Below are positions 50,423 through 60,070 of a stretch of 64,000 nucleotides of DNA, one piece after another. Every line of letters begins with the position of its first letter. Within the stretch, counting starts at the first letter, position 1. Source of the DNA: Bartonella phoceensis (GTDB taxonomy: Bacteria; Pseudomonadota; Alphaproteobacteria; Rhizobiales; Rhizobiaceae); contig NZ_CADEAD010000001.1 in assembly GCF_902825145.1 (NCBI RefSeq), forward strand, positions 372,001 to 436,000, read 5' to 3'. The translations under genes were made by a program, and so were the position numbers. Below the pieces are notes generated by a model. The model saw only the letters and a program-made list of their open reading frames with translations, did not search any database and had not been told where the DNA came from.

Positions 50423-50480
50423 CTTAGGTTGAAAATATATTGTACAGAGCTAATTACACTTGATGTCTAATCAGACACAA

Positions 50481-50489
50481 GGGGGGGAG
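50481..50489 (+). promoter_or_regulatory. G-tract ribosome-binding site of the autotransporter
   Basis: Seven consecutive G at 50481-50487 continue as AGAG and end about 9 bases before the ATG at 50499, so the tract itself forms the Shine-Dalgarno sequence. Such homopolymers can slip during replication, changing its strength or spacing. Confidence 0.5.
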
Positions 50490-50498
50490 AGTATAGCT

Positions 50499-53063
50499 AT
50501 GCAATATAACTGGAAACAAAGTTGTTGGGCGCTTATGGTGTGCAGCTGTTTTGTGCAAACAGCTTCTGCAAGTGAGGGAGCGAAACAACTTTTTTGTGAG
50601 TTTTCAAGTAATAATGAGAGAGCATTTCATGGCCATTACAATGAGGTCGTGAAAAGAGAAGAGTGTATAAAAGCTAGGGAATCTACAAGTGATCTTGTTG
50701 TAGGAATGCACGGCAGATCTGGCGTTTTTGAAAAACTTAATGGTGTTACTGCAAAGGAAAACACTAAAATATTGGTGGGCAAATTAAAACAGTTTAATGG
50801 CAATATTGCTGGCAGTGCTGGACAGAATATGCAAGAAAGAAATATTGGGATACTTAAAAAGCCTGAACTTATATTTATTAAAGATGGAGCGATACTGGAA
50901 AATTTTATACTCGATAATAATGGAAAAGCTTATATTTCTAATGATGGTGAGCGAGATGATCCAGGACGATCTATCAATAACACGGTGAGGGATGGTGCAG
51001 AGATTTATGTTCATGCAGGGGGCCGCAGTAAAAATAGCAAAATTGAACATGGTGGCATTGAAAGTGTTTATGCTTCAAAAGGAAAACAAGGCTTTTCAAC
51101 AAATGCTGTCGTTAAAGAAGGAGGGCAGCAAAGTGTTGGCGATGGAGGAAAAGTCGAGGGAACAGAAATCTATGGTGGGGAACAACTTGTTTTCGGGGAG
51201 GGTGATGTTGGAGGACAAATTAAAGGGAGTAGTGCTTATAATACTCTCATTCATGGTCAAGGAGCAATGCTGGGGCAACAAAAGATATATGATGGCGGAG
51301 AGGTTTGGAATACGAAAGTGATGAGAGACGGCGTACAAGAGATTGCAAAAAAATCTCAAAGCGCAAAAAATGGTGGTTCCGCGTTTGATACACAAATCTT
51401 TGGTGGCGGTAAACAGCGTATCTTAAGAGGAGGTAAGGCTATTGGAGTCACGTTAAATGAAACTGCTATTCAAGAAATATATGCTGACGGATTTGTAAAA
51501 AATCTAACAATGAATGATGCGGCAAAATCGTTTATACATGCTGGGGCAACATTAGAAGGTGAAATCCTAGTAAATCATTCTGGGCAGCTTCATCTTTATG
51601 CTGGAAATGATCAGCATCGTACTACAGCGGAAGACATCATTTTAAATGGAAGAGATACAAAATTATATTCTATTACCGATGAGTTTGATGGTAAAAGTTC
51701 TTTCATTCAGAAATTAAGTGGTGAAGGGAGTGTTATTTTTGCGTTTACTGGCTCTGATCCATATTACTCTCAGCTTCATGTTAATAATCTTTCTGGAAGT
51801 TTACATTTCGCTTTCAACACCACTATTGCACAGAACCGTGGTGATTATCTTGTCATTGAGAATGGTAAAGGGAGTCACACAATAAGCGTTGCTGATTCTG
51901 GAGTTGAAATCACTGATCCTTTTTCAAATAAGCGTGATTTAATTATGGATCGAAGTGGTGAAGCGCATTTTTCTTTGACAGATTTCTCTGGTGAAAAAAT
52001 TCATGCTATCGATGGTGGGACCTATATGTATGATTTGAAACAGAAAAAGGACGAAAATGGGAAAACTTGGTTTTTGTCTGCGAACCGCATCAGTGGACCA
52101 GATCCTTCATTTTCTGATCCGACAGACCCGTTTTCCCCTGTTTGGTCATCAACAACTCCTTCAGTTGATGCAGCACTCTCTACAGTGGTAGCTCCTGGAC
52201 TTATTTTTAATAATGAACTAGAAATTATGCGTGCTGGGAGAGGAGCTCTAAACAAAAACAGGAAAGATACAGATCTATGGGCTTATGCAATTAAGAGTAG
52301 AGAACGTGTTACTACAGGCCATACACATTTTAAGCTTGAGCAGACAGGTATAGTATTTGGTGCTGATCAGTTGAATGAACTGGTACATGGAGATTTGTAT
52401 GTTGGTGGTTTTGGCAGTTATGATCTGGGACGTGTTGCACATACAAGAGGTGGTGATAGCAATCTAAATACTTACAGCATTGGAGCATACGCGACTTATT
52501 TTGATCATCGTGGATGGTATTTGGATGGTATTTTGAAATACAATTATTTCCGAGATGATCTGAAAGCTATTTCAACAAATGGTATAGTTGTTAAAAGCGA
52601 TTATAATCAGTGGGCGATAGGTGGGGCATTTGAAATAGGTTGTCGTTTTGAGCCAGCACAAAACACTTGGATGCAACCTTACGTTAAACTAACAGGTTTG
52701 CAGGTTGAAGGTAAAAAGATCACGCTTTCTAATAAAATGATAGCTAATATAAGTCCGTTGACTTCATTGCGTAGTGAAGTTGGTTTAACCGCAGGGCATG
52801 AGTTTGTTGTGAACGGAGAAACTTCATTAATGACTTACATTACGGCAGCTTGGTTACGTGAGAATATAAATAATAATCATACGATAATTAACAACCGACA
52901 TAAATTTATTACGGATTTATCAGGAAATGCTGGTAAACTGGGAATTGGTGTGAACAGTTTTGTCAATGATAAACTAACACTTTATGTGGAAGCACGTTAT
53001 CTAAAAGGCCATAAGATTAAGCAGTCACTTCAGGGTATTTTAGGGTTACGCTATAGTTTCTAA
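50499..53063 (+). CDS. AIDA-type autotransporter outer-membrane protein
   Basis: Type V secreted surface protein, probably an adhesin or host-contact factor. The signal peptide is residues 1-24 (MQYNWKQSCWALMVCSCFVQ, then TASA). The passenger has glycine-rich AIDA-like repeats at about 160-350 (for example GTEIYGGEQLVFGEG, IHGQGAMLGQQKIYDGGE). After a Pro/Ser linker (PDPSFSDPTDPFSPVW), the C-terminal barrel spans about 590-854 and ends RYSF with terminal Phe. I chose the ATG at 50499 over upstream in-frame TTG (50460) and ATG (50463), which lie before the ribosome-binding site and would spoil the signal peptide. Bartonella genomes carry several such proteins; binding partner unknown. Confidence 0.88.
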   Translation: MQYNWKQSCWALMVCSCFVQTASASEGAKQLFCEFSSNNERAFHGHYNEVVKREECIKARESTSDLVVGMHGRSGVFEKLNGVTAKENTKILVGKLKQFNGNIAGSAGQNMQERNIGILKKPELIFIKDGAILENFILDNNGKAYISNDGERDDPGRSINNTVRDGAEIYVHAGGRSKNSKIEHGGIESVYASKGKQGFSTNAVVKEGGQQSVGDGGKVEGTEIYGGEQLVFGEGDVGGQIKGSSAYNTLIHGQGAMLGQQKIYDGGEVWNTKVMRDGVQEIAKKSQSAKNGGSAFDTQIFGGGKQRILRGGKAIGVTLNETAIQEIYADGFVKNLTMNDAAKSFIHAGATLEGEILVNHSGQLHLYAGNDQHRTTAEDIILNGRDTKLYSITDEFDGKSSFIQKLSGEGSVIFAFTGSDPYYSQLHVNNLSGSLHFAFNTTIAQNRGDYLVIENGKGSHTISVADSGVEITDPFSNKRDLIMDRSGEAHFSLTDFSGEKIHAIDGGTYMYDLKQKKDENGKTWFLSANRISGPDPSFSDPTDPFSPVWSSTTPSVDAALSTVVAPGLIFNNELEIMRAGRGALNKNRKDTDLWAYAIKSRERVTTGHTHFKLEQTGIVFGADQLNELVHGDLYVGGFGSYDLGRVAHTRGGDSNLNTYSIGAYATYFDHRGWYLDGILKYNYFRDDLKAISTNGIVVKSDYNQWAIGGAFEIGCRFEPAQNTWMQPYVKLTGLQVEGKKITLSNKMIANISPLTSLRSEVGLTAGHEFVVNGETSLMTYITAAWLRENINNNHTIINNRHKFITDLSGNAGKLGIGVNSFVNDKLTLYVEARYLKGHKIKQSLQGILGLRYSF

Positions 53064-53419
53064 CTATGTATTTACTCTTTGACCTACTGCAGCATGTGTA
53101 GGCTAAAAGCACGATGTTTAGAGCATTTTTTTCAGAGGAGAGGGCTTTTGTAAAAGCTGTATATTGGACTTTTTCTTGTAACTTTCTATCTCTTGAATAG
53201 TACCTTTGATGAGGAGTATTTATTGATTATAAAATGCGATCCAACCTTTTTTAAAAAAACTATACCTTTTTTATGATAGGATAAATAACTACAAAATTTC
53301 TTCTTTATTAAAGTTTTCTTGATAATTAATTGCGCATTTTTCCACAGTCTCTTGGCAAAAAGCTTCTCGATCGCTATAGAACGGCCAAATAATGTTATAA
53401 ACGCAATAAAGGTGGTGAA
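53064..53419. other. Intergenic region between autotransporter and ndk
   Basis: 356 bases. A weak hairpin (CTAAA/TTTAG) followed by seven T near 53126 might end the autotransporter transcript. The right half should hold the ndk promoter; GGTGG at 53411 serves ndk. No gene seen. Confidence 0.5.
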
Positions 53420-53842
53420 ATGACTGTAGAACGTACTTTTTCAATGATTAAGCCAGATGCAACGCGTCGTAATTTAACAGGAGCAATTACAAAGATGCTT
53501 GAGGATGCAGGGCTGTGTGTTATTGCATCTAAACGGGTGTGGATGAGCCAGCGTGAAGCTGAAAGGTTTTATGCTGTTCATAGGGAGCGCCCATTTTTTA
53601 GTGAATTGGTTGAGTTTATGTCTTCTGGTCCAACAGTTGTACAAGTTTTAGAAGGTGAGAATGCAATAGCTAAAAACCGTGAAGTGATGGGTGCGACGAA
53701 TCCTATGGAGGCGCAAGAAGGAACGATTCGTAAAGTTCATGCTTTGTCGATTGGTGAAAATTCTGTTCATGGTTCAGATAGCCCTGAAACTGCAAAAATA
53801 GAAATTGCTTTTTGGTTTTCAAAAGTGGAAATTGTTGGTTAA
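53420..53842 (+). CDS. ndk: Nucleoside diphosphate kinase
   Basis: Balances nucleoside triphosphate pools using a phospho-histidine intermediate. [18 protein letters not shown] opens the fold, and [20 protein letters not shown] contains the catalytic His117. 140 residues, normal length. Stands alone between the autotransporter and the convergent pgsA, with a hairpin terminator. Confidence 0.97.
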   Translation: MTVERTFSMIKPDATRRNLTGAITKMLEDAGLCVIASKRVWMSQREAERFYAVHRERPFFSELVEFMSSGPTVVQVLEGENAIAKNREVMGATNPMEAQEGTIRKVHALSIGENSVHGSDSPETAKIEIAFWFSKVEIVG

Positions 53843-53866
53843 TAAGAGCATATATGAAAAGCAAAG

Positions 53867-53893
53867 AATCCCGAAACATGCTGTTTTGGGATT
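53867..53893 (+). terminator. Terminator hairpin between ndk and pgsA
   Basis: AATCCCGAAACA at 53867-53878 and TGTTTTGGGATT at 53882-53893 form a 12-bp stem with one G-T pair and a 3-base loop, 25 bases after the ndk stop. The T-run is weak on both strands (TACTTTAT, CTTTGCTTTTC), and it may serve both convergent genes. Confidence 0.7.
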
Positions 53894-53950
53894 TACTTTA
53901 TAAGATAAGGTTTAAATTTTTTAAAAAGAGTACGTAAAGCGTATAATTTT

Positions 53951-54532
53951 TCATGTGATAACGTGTTTTAAGCCAGCACGAAAATAATCCCATCCTGTCC
54001 ACAATGTGAGAAGAGCAGAAATCCACAGCATGGTAATGCCGAATTCCACCGTATAAAGGAAAATTTTATTACCGGCTGGTCCTGCTAAAAGAAAGACAAT
54101 GGCTATCATTTGTACAAATGTTTTCCATTTTGCAAGACGAGAAACGGGAACACTGACTTTCAATTCAGCCAAATACTCACGTAGTCCTGATACAAGAATT
54201 TCCCGACAGAGAATGATAATAGCTGCCCATAGTGTCCACCCAGCGATAGTACTGTCTGCTGCAAGCAATAGCAAACAGGCAGATACGAGAAGCTTATCTG
54301 CGATTGGATCTAACATGCGACCAATATTGGATGTTTGTTCCCAAATACGGGCAAGGTAGCCATCAAAAAAATCAGTAATAGATGCAACAATAAAAATGGA
54401 AACAGCAGCCCAACGTGCGATATCGCTTGATTGTAGTCGTCCTTCTAAAAAAAAGCAGGCAACAACCATTGGCACTGCGATGATCCGCGCATAAGTCAAA
54501 ATATTTGGAAAAGAAAAAGTATGATTTTTCAT
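53951..54532 (-). CDS. pgsA: CDP-diacylglycerol--glycerol-3-phosphate phosphatidyltransferase
   Basis: First step toward phosphatidylglycerol and cardiolipin. The CDP-alcohol motif is present: DFFDGYLARIWEQ then GRMLDPIADK. Several membrane segments. I chose the ATG at 54532 (MKNHTFSFPNILTYARI, 193 residues), matching the usual N-terminus; an in-frame ATG at 54589 would add 19 residues. Follows uvrC on the same strand, a common pairing. Confidence 0.92.
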   Translation of the reverse strand: MKNHTFSFPNILTYARIIAVPMVVACFFLEGRLQSSDIARWAAVSIFIVASITDFFDGYLARIWEQTSNIGRMLDPIADKLLVSACLLLLAADSTIAGWTLWAAIIILCREILVSGLREYLAELKVSVPVSRLAKWKTFVQMIAIVFLLAGPAGNKIFLYTVEFGITMLWISALLTLWTGWDYFRAGLKHVIT

Positions 54533-54605
54533 AGAGCTATTTGCAATTCTTTGTAAAAGATGATTTATTTTATAAACGTAACAAGGCAAAGATCACGAAA
54601 CAAGC

Positions 54606-56591
54606 TTATTTTTCATTAAAATAACTATGAATCTTTTGTGCAATGGTAATGGAAATTCCTGTAACTTTTATTAAATCTTCAAGTGAAGCACCGGCAACAG
54701 CTTTGGCACTTCCAAAATGGTGAAGCAACGCACGCTTTCTTGTTGGACCGATATTAGCAATTTCATCAAGAGGATTTTTGAATGTTGTTTTTTTCCGTTT
54801 TGCTCTGTGCGTTCCAATTGCAAAACGATGCGCTTCATCGCGTAGGCGTTGTAGAAAATAAAGGATAGGATCATGTTGGGAAAGCGTGAAGGGTCTTTTA
54901 CCTTTTATAAAAAATCGTTCACGCCCCGCGTTACGATCAGCACCTTTAGCTATACCAACAACCGTGATGAGATCGTCTAATTTTAATTCAGAAAGTATTG
55001 TATGCACGCTATTTATTTGTCCTTCACCACCATCGATTAATATAAGATCAGGCCACATAGGAAAAGAATCACTAGTTTGCCTTTTTATATCATTGCATTT
55101 ATTAGGTAAGTTATGTTCTTTGATAAGACGTAAAAATCTTCGTCTCATAACTTCTTTCATCATTCCAAAATCGTCACCGGGTGTGATATCGGTCGAGCGA
55201 ATGTTAAATTTGCGATATTGATTTTTAATAAACCCCTTTTGGCCAGCGACAATCATCACACCTACTGCGTTTGTCCCCATAATATGAGAATTATCATAGA
55301 CTTCTATACGACATGGCGTATGAGGTAGTTGGAATATTTCAGCAAGACTCTGAAATAATTTTGTATGTGTAGTTGTTTCAGCAAGCTTGCGTCCAAGTGC
55401 TTCATACGCATTGATATAAGCATGATGAACAAGAGTTTTACGTTCACCTTGTTTGGGTAAAGAGAGAAGTATTTTTCGGTTTGCTTTTAAACTGAATGCT
55501 TCTGTAAGAAGTGCTTTTTCTTCGATTGTTTCAGATAAAAGGATAAGTTTTGGAAGAGGTTTATCATCGTAGAATTGGGCAAGAAAACTCGCTAAAATTT
55601 CAGTACGAGAAAAAGATGGATCTGCTTTAGGGAAATAGGCTCTGTTTCCCCAATTTTGTCCCATGCGGAAAAAGAACACTTGAATGCAGGTCGCTCCCTC
55701 TTGTTGCGCAATTGCAAATACGTCTGCTTCTTGTATCGTTTGTGGGTTAATACCTTGATGACTTTGTATGTGAGAGAGAGCAGATAAGCGGTCACGATAG
55801 GCTGCTGCTTGTTCAAAATCAAGGTTTTCTGCAGCGTGATGCATAGCTTGAACCATATCCTTCTTAACAGATTGGCTTTTTCCTGAAAGAAAAGCTTTTG
55901 CTTCTTTCACCAGTTTTCTATAATCACTATTACTAATTTCATCTGTACAGGGTGCAGAACATCGCTTAATTTGGTAGAGTAAACAGGGGCGCGTCCGGTT
56001 TTCAAAAACTGAATCGGTACAGGTTCGTAATAGAAAGGCGCGTTGTAAAACGTTAATTGTTTGTGTCACAGCACCTGGAGAGGCAAAAGGACCAAAATAA
56101 TGAGCTTTTCTTGTTCGAGCACCACGATGTTTGTAAAGTGCAGGTGCGCGATGATCATCAGTGACAATGATATAAGGAAAACTTTTATCATCACGCAGTA
56201 ACACATTAAAACGTGGATGTAATCTTTTGATGAGATTAGCTTCTAGAAGGAGCGCTTCTGTTTCTGTATGAGTCACAATAAATTCCATATGATATGTCGC
56301 GTGAATCATGCGGGCAATACGGTTATTGTGTCCTTGTTTACGTGTGTAGTTTGAAACGCGTTTTTTAAGATTACGTGCTTTACCAACATAGAGAACATCA
56401 CCTTTTTCATCAATCATTCGATAAACGCCTGGCTTATGGGGAAGGTGTTTGGCAAATTCTTGTATGAGTTTGGCACCTTTAAATTGATTTTTATCATTTC
56501 CATAATTAGCATTATCCCATGTAATGTGAGAGAGAAAAGGAAGCTTTTCTCTTTCATTTTTAGAACAAGTTATATTGTTTTTCAGGACCAT
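54606..56591 (-). CDS. uvrC: Excinuclease ABC subunit C
   Basis: Nuclease that makes both incisions in nucleotide excision repair. The GIY-YIG nuclease appears as [19 protein letters not shown], then the UVR domain ([18 protein letters not shown]), the RNase H-like domain ([29 protein letters not shown]) and C-terminal helix-hairpin-helix repeats ([19 protein letters not shown]). 661 residues. The first 45 residues are not conserved, so the true start may lie downstream of 56591. Confidence 0.95.
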   Translation of the reverse strand: MVLKNNITCSKNEREKLPFLSHITWDNANYGNDKNQFKGAKLIQEFAKHLPHKPGVYRMIDEKGDVLYVGKARNLKKRVSNYTRKQGHNNRIARMIHATYHMEFIVTHTETEALLLEANLIKRLHPRFNVLLRDDKSFPYIIVTDDHRAPALYKHRGARTRKAHYFGPFASPGAVTQTINVLQRAFLLRTCTDSVFENRTRPCLLYQIKRCSAPCTDEISNSDYRKLVKEAKAFLSGKSQSVKKDMVQAMHHAAENLDFEQAAAYRDRLSALSHIQSHQGINPQTIQEADVFAIAQQEGATCIQVFFFRMGQNWGNRAYFPKADPSFSRTEILASFLAQFYDDKPLPKLILLSETIEEKALLTEAFSLKANRKILLSLPKQGERKTLVHHAYINAYEALGRKLAETTTHTKLFQSLAEIFQLPHTPCRIEVYDNSHIMGTNAVGVMIVAGQKGFIKNQYRKFNIRSTDITPGDDFGMMKEVMRRRFLRLIKEHNLPNKCNDIKRQTSDSFPMWPDLILIDGGEGQINSVHTILSELKLDDLITVVGIAKGADRNAGRERFFIKGKRPFTLSQHDPILYFLQRLRDEAHRFAIGTHRAKRKKTTFKNPLDEIANIGPTRKRALLHHFGSAKAVAGASLEDLIKVTGISITIAQKIHSYFNEK

Positions 56592-56994
56592 TTAGTTCAT
56601 CCGGAAGTGTTTTTTGTTTTTCATATGAAACGCTCTTATCTATCATGTATATAATGATGGTCATTTATCCTATAAAATAATGCATTATGACATGAGATCA
56701 TGCAATTTTGGAGTTATTTTACTTTGCATAAAAAATATGAGGGCTATTTTTAAAAAATTTTACGAATTTGCCAACGCTGTCTATTGTGGATAAGAACAAC
56801 AAATCTATGATGATGAAAGGCTACATTAAAATAAGTTTTGTTTTAAAAAGGCAAATTTGTACTGCTGACTATGATCTACATTAGGGGCATAGTTCAAAAT
56901 GTCAAGGAAACTGATATTCTAGGATTGCGGTATTTCTCAACGGTTTCATATCTTTGATTTTTATAAAAAAGATTTTGATTTAAGGTGAAAAAAA
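56592..56994. other. Intergenic region between uvrC and rlmJ
   Basis: 403 AT-rich bases between two genes on the minus strand. No gene, RNA or clear terminator seen. Confidence 0.5.
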
Positions 56995-57858
56995 TTAACA
57001 TAATGAATGTTCCTTCTGGATCCATTCATGCGTTATTCGTGCATTTTTATCTTGTCCAAGACGAGCGAGAAGAAAGGGACTCAATTTTTTTACTTCTTCT
57101 TCAATAAGGTAGGGAGGATTGATAAGAATCATACCACTTCCATTCATTGTAGGTGGTAGTGAGCTTTTTCGAATACGCATTTCAAGTTGTAGAATTTTTG
57201 GAATTCCTGTTTGATAAAGTGCATAAAGAAAATTTTCAATTTCTTTATCATATTTAACAGGATACCATAAAGCGTAGACTCCTCCAGGAAAACGACGATG
57301 CGCTTTCACCAATCCCTCAATAAGGCGGGCAAATTCACCAGGTTTTTCAAAAGGAGGATCAACAAGGATAAATCCACGTTTTTCTTTTGGTGGCAAATGC
57401 GCATTTAAAGAAAGCCAACCATCTAAATGCAAAACTTTTGTTTGATAATCACCGGAAAAACTTTTTGCTAAAATGTGGTAATCTTCATCATGCAGTTCAA
57501 TTGCGGTTAGTCGATCTTGTTTACGCAATAATTGGCGAATAACAACCGGAGAGCCAGGATAGAAGAGAATTTCTTTTTCCCCTTTATTGAGTTTATCAAC
57601 AATATCATACCATGGACCAAGGAGCGCTTTTAAATCTTCTGGGATAGGAGCTGAAAAAAGCCGTTGGGCACCTTCGCGCCACTCTCCCGTTTTGCGTGCT
57701 TCTAAAGAAGAGAGATCATAAATGCCGATTCCAGCATGCGTATCTATAACACGAAAAGCTTTTTCTTTATGTTTGAGATATTCTATAATGCGGGTGACAA
57801 TAATGTGTTTAAAAACATCGGCAAAATTGCCAGCATGATAAATATGCCGATAATTCAT
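56995..57858 (-). CDS. rlmJ: 23S rRNA adenine-N6 methyltransferase RlmJ
   Basis: SAM-dependent methyltransferase for one adenine of 23S rRNA (DUF519/YhiR family). It begins MNYRHIYHAGNFADVFKHII, a family signature; DTHAGIGIYDL binds SAM; LVDPPFEKPGEFARL is the catalytic DPPF-type motif; and GGVYALWYPVK follows. 287 residues, normal length. Single gene flanked by large gaps. Confidence 0.93.
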   Translation of the reverse strand: MNYRHIYHAGNFADVFKHIIVTRIIEYLKHKEKAFRVIDTHAGIGIYDLSSLEARKTGEWREGAQRLFSAPIPEDLKALLGPWYDIVDKLNKGEKEILFYPGSPVVIRQLLRKQDRLTAIELHDEDYHILAKSFSGDYQTKVLHLDGWLSLNAHLPPKEKRGFILVDPPFEKPGEFARLIEGLVKAHRRFPGGVYALWYPVKYDKEIENFLYALYQTGIPKILQLEMRIRKSSLPPTMNGSGMILINPPYLIEEEVKKLSPFLLARLGQDKNARITHEWIQKEHSLC

Positions 57859-58029
57859 AGATAAATTCTATCCTCTATACGACTGCTTACTAAATTTTTC
57901 TCTTAACATTAGATAATAATTTTATATCAATAAATACTCTATGTAGAGATAAAATCGTCAAAAGAGCATATAGAGCTAGTAAAAAAACGCTAATATAATA
58001 GTTTTACAATTATTTTCTATATTTTGATG

Positions 58030-58048
58030 TTCATACAATTTGTATGAA
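58030..58048. repeat. Inverted repeat (possible operator)
   Basis: TTCATACA at 58030-58037 and TGTATGAA at 58041-58048 form a perfect 8-base inverted repeat with a 3-base spacer. It has the size of a dimeric regulator site, but no intact gene stands directly downstream, so it may be a relic of the nagZ upstream region or chance. Confidence 0.4.
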
Positions 58049-58327
58049 TGAGAGTAAATAAAAAGATTTCGAGTCTTTTACCATGATGTGAACAAGAGAA
58101 GAGAGAAAAAATTTCAATTGAAGTCTTTGTCATTTATCTTTGTGAAAGATTCTTAAAATAATTTTCACATTGATGAATAAACTTATCAACGATTTGAAAA
58201 TTGATAAATTTTAAATGCCTAGTAAAATTAAATGTTTGATAAAAATATTATAAGATTGATAAACTCCCTTCTTTACAAATTTTCCATGATTCGATGAGAA
58301 AGAGCAGTAAAGATATGATCGTGGTGT

Positions 58328-58990
58328 GCTGCATGGATTATGTCTCGATTTCATATTTTTAGTTTAATAAGATTTGGCATTAACGCTAATTGTTTTCCTA
58401 TTTTAGATATTCCTTGGAGTACATGATATGACGCAGAATGCGTGTTTATGCTCGGGAGAAAGAAACAGGTACAGCTTTTTTAGAAAGTGCGTTGGCTCAA
58501 GGGCTTATAGGTGGTGGAGCCAGTAATGAAACATATTTATGGACATAGACGAATGAGTGCTTTCTAATACGCATTTGCGTTAGCACATATTGATGTCCCA
58601 CTTTATATTTTGGAAAAATACGATTTTATGACTTTTAAAAAATTTAGTTTATGTACCAGTGCTGCAATAACGACGCATATTGTTTATGAAGCGATTGATG
58701 ATAAAATTCTTGCAAGATTGTCTAAGGAGCTATCGAGAACATTATCCGTGAGAGGGTAGGCCTTGACGGGCTTTTAATATCAGATAATGTATCAATGAAA
58801 GCTCTGTCAAGGTTACGTTTTTAGAAAATTTTTCAAATTTAACACGTAAAATTTTTCCGACAGACCCATGATATTATCCTGCACGGAACGGTCATTTACA
58901 AGAGATGTGCGCGACTGTCCGGATAACACCATTTTAAAAGTAAGGATTGGAACGTGCGTATAGTGTTTACAGGAGCATTTTACCACTCGA
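58328..58990 (+). pseudogene. nagZ: nagZ remnant (beta-N-acetylhexosaminidase, GH3)
   Basis: Decayed gene for the cytosolic enzyme that removes N-acetylglucosamine from recycled muropeptides. Pieces in different frames align in order with NagZ: AAWIMSRFHIFSLIRFGINA with CFPILDIP after it (58328 on), ALAQGLIGGG (about 58490), PVMKHIYGHRRMS (about 58520), AHIDVPLYILEKYDF (about 58583), AAITTHIVYEAIDDK (about 58663), GLDGLLISDNVSMKALS (about 58759) and NGHLQEMCATVR (about 58888). Several stops and frameshifts separate them, and the first third is missing. No functional product expected. Confidence 0.82.
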
Positions 58991-59255
58991 TAAATAGATA
59001 AGCCTGCTTTAAGAAAGGAGTTTTCACGCCTTTTTAATTTTATTTTAAAGAGCTTTATTATTTTTAATGTATCTGCCATTTATTATAATATGCTAAGCAA
59101 AAGAGAAGAAAGCTTAAAAAGTTAGTTTACAATAAAAAGCACATGATGACTTTGAACTTGAGAAGAAAATATACGAGTAAAATATGATTGTATTTGACAC
59201 ATTTCTCAGAGTAAACATGAACAAATGAAATAAAATTGAAAAGCAATGAGAGAGA

Positions 59256-59570
59256 GTGATGGGTAATATTTTTTCACCAACACATTTAATTGTAATTTTG
59301 TTGATTATCCTTGTACTTTTTGGGCGTGGTAAGGTTTCTGAATTAATGGGCGATGTTGCTAAAGGGATTAAAGCTTTCAAAAAGAATATGAAAGAAGAAG
59401 AGGAAGATATCGAGAATAATCTAAAAATGACCGATACTTCCAAAGCAATCGATATTGAACCTCAAAAATCTGAACTGTTATCGGTAAAGCGTTCAGTAGC
59501 ACGCGGGAAAACTCCTTTTTCTTCTAAAGGGAGGAAGGCATCTGATGCTAAAAGACAGCATATAAAATGA
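59256..59570 (+). CDS. tatA: Sec-independent translocase subunit TatA
   Basis: Forms the pore-like part of the Tat system for folded proteins. A single N-terminal helix ([20 protein letters not shown]) and an amphipathic helix ([16 protein letters not shown]) followed by a charged tail. 104 residues, longer than usual at the C-terminus. First gene of tatABC, preceded by the nagZ remnant. Confidence 0.93.
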   Translation: MMGNIFSPTHLIVILLIILVLFGRGKVSELMGDVAKGIKAFKKNMKEEEEDIENNLKMTDTSKAIDIEPQKSELLSVKRSVARGKTPFSSKGRKASDAKRQHIK

Positions 59571-59629
59571 TAAAGACACAATTATAATAGTATACATTAT
59601 TTTTTTAATGAGAAAGTCGAGTATAAACG

Positions 59630-60070
59630 ATGTTTGGGATTGATGGATCAGAGTTGCTTGTGATCTTACTCGTTCTCATTATCGTCGTTGGACCAAAAGA
59701 TCTACCTAAAATGCTAAAGACAATGGCAAAAGCAGTAGCTTATGTACATTCAACAGCGAATGAATTTCATCGCCAGTTTGATGATGCAATGAAACAAGCC
59801 GAGCTTGATGATTTACAAAAGACATTATCGGATAACAATGATTTTAATTTAAACAAGGAGTTAACAGAGACATATAAATCTATTCATGATGAGATGGAGG
59901 GTATCCACGATAATTTTGATATAGAGATATCACATCATAAATCAGAAAAAGAGAAAGAAATTTTGCGATGTAACCAGAATCAAGTCAATGAAGATTTGAC
60001 CGTGTCCGTAGAGTCTAAGGATTCTAAAAGTATTTCTCTAATTTCTAAAGAGAAAGAAGATGTGTCATGA
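59630..60070 (+). CDS. tatB: Sec-independent translocase subunit TatB
   Basis: Substrate-receptor partner of TatC. MFGIDGSELLVILLVLIIVV is the membrane helix with the conserved Glu8, followed by GPKDLPKMLKTMAKAVAYV, the TatB form. The long hydrophilic tail is poorly conserved. 146 residues. Overlaps tatC by 4 bases (ATGA). Confidence 0.93.
   Translation: MFGIDGSELLVILLVLIIVVGPKDLPKMLKTMAKAVAYVHSTANEFHRQFDDAMKQAELDDLQKTLSDNNDFNLNKELTETYKSIHDEMEGIHDNFDIEISHHKSEKEKEILRCNQNQVNEDLTVSVESKDSKSISLISKEKEDVS

Larger units (their letters stand above)
50162..50498. other. Region between autotransporter pseudogene and intact gene
   Basis: 337 bases. The first bases after the pseudogene stop (CTATGTGTTTTT) resemble those after the intact gene. 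The right part holds a TATAAT hexamer (50417-50422) and the G-tract ribosome-binding site. No gene seen. Confidence 0.55.
57859..59255. other. Gene-poor region between rlmJ and tatA
   Basis: 1397 bases without an intact gene. The middle holds a nagZ remnant (about 58328-58990). An inverted repeat lies at 58030-58048. I see no trace of scpA or scpB, which often stand between nagZ and tatA in related genomes. Confidence 0.6.

Noticed and set aside
58813..59079. 88-codon minus-strand open frame downstream of nagZ remnant
   Set aside because: Opposite to the nagZ remnant and low in complexity; plus-strand NagZ fragments explain the sequence better.
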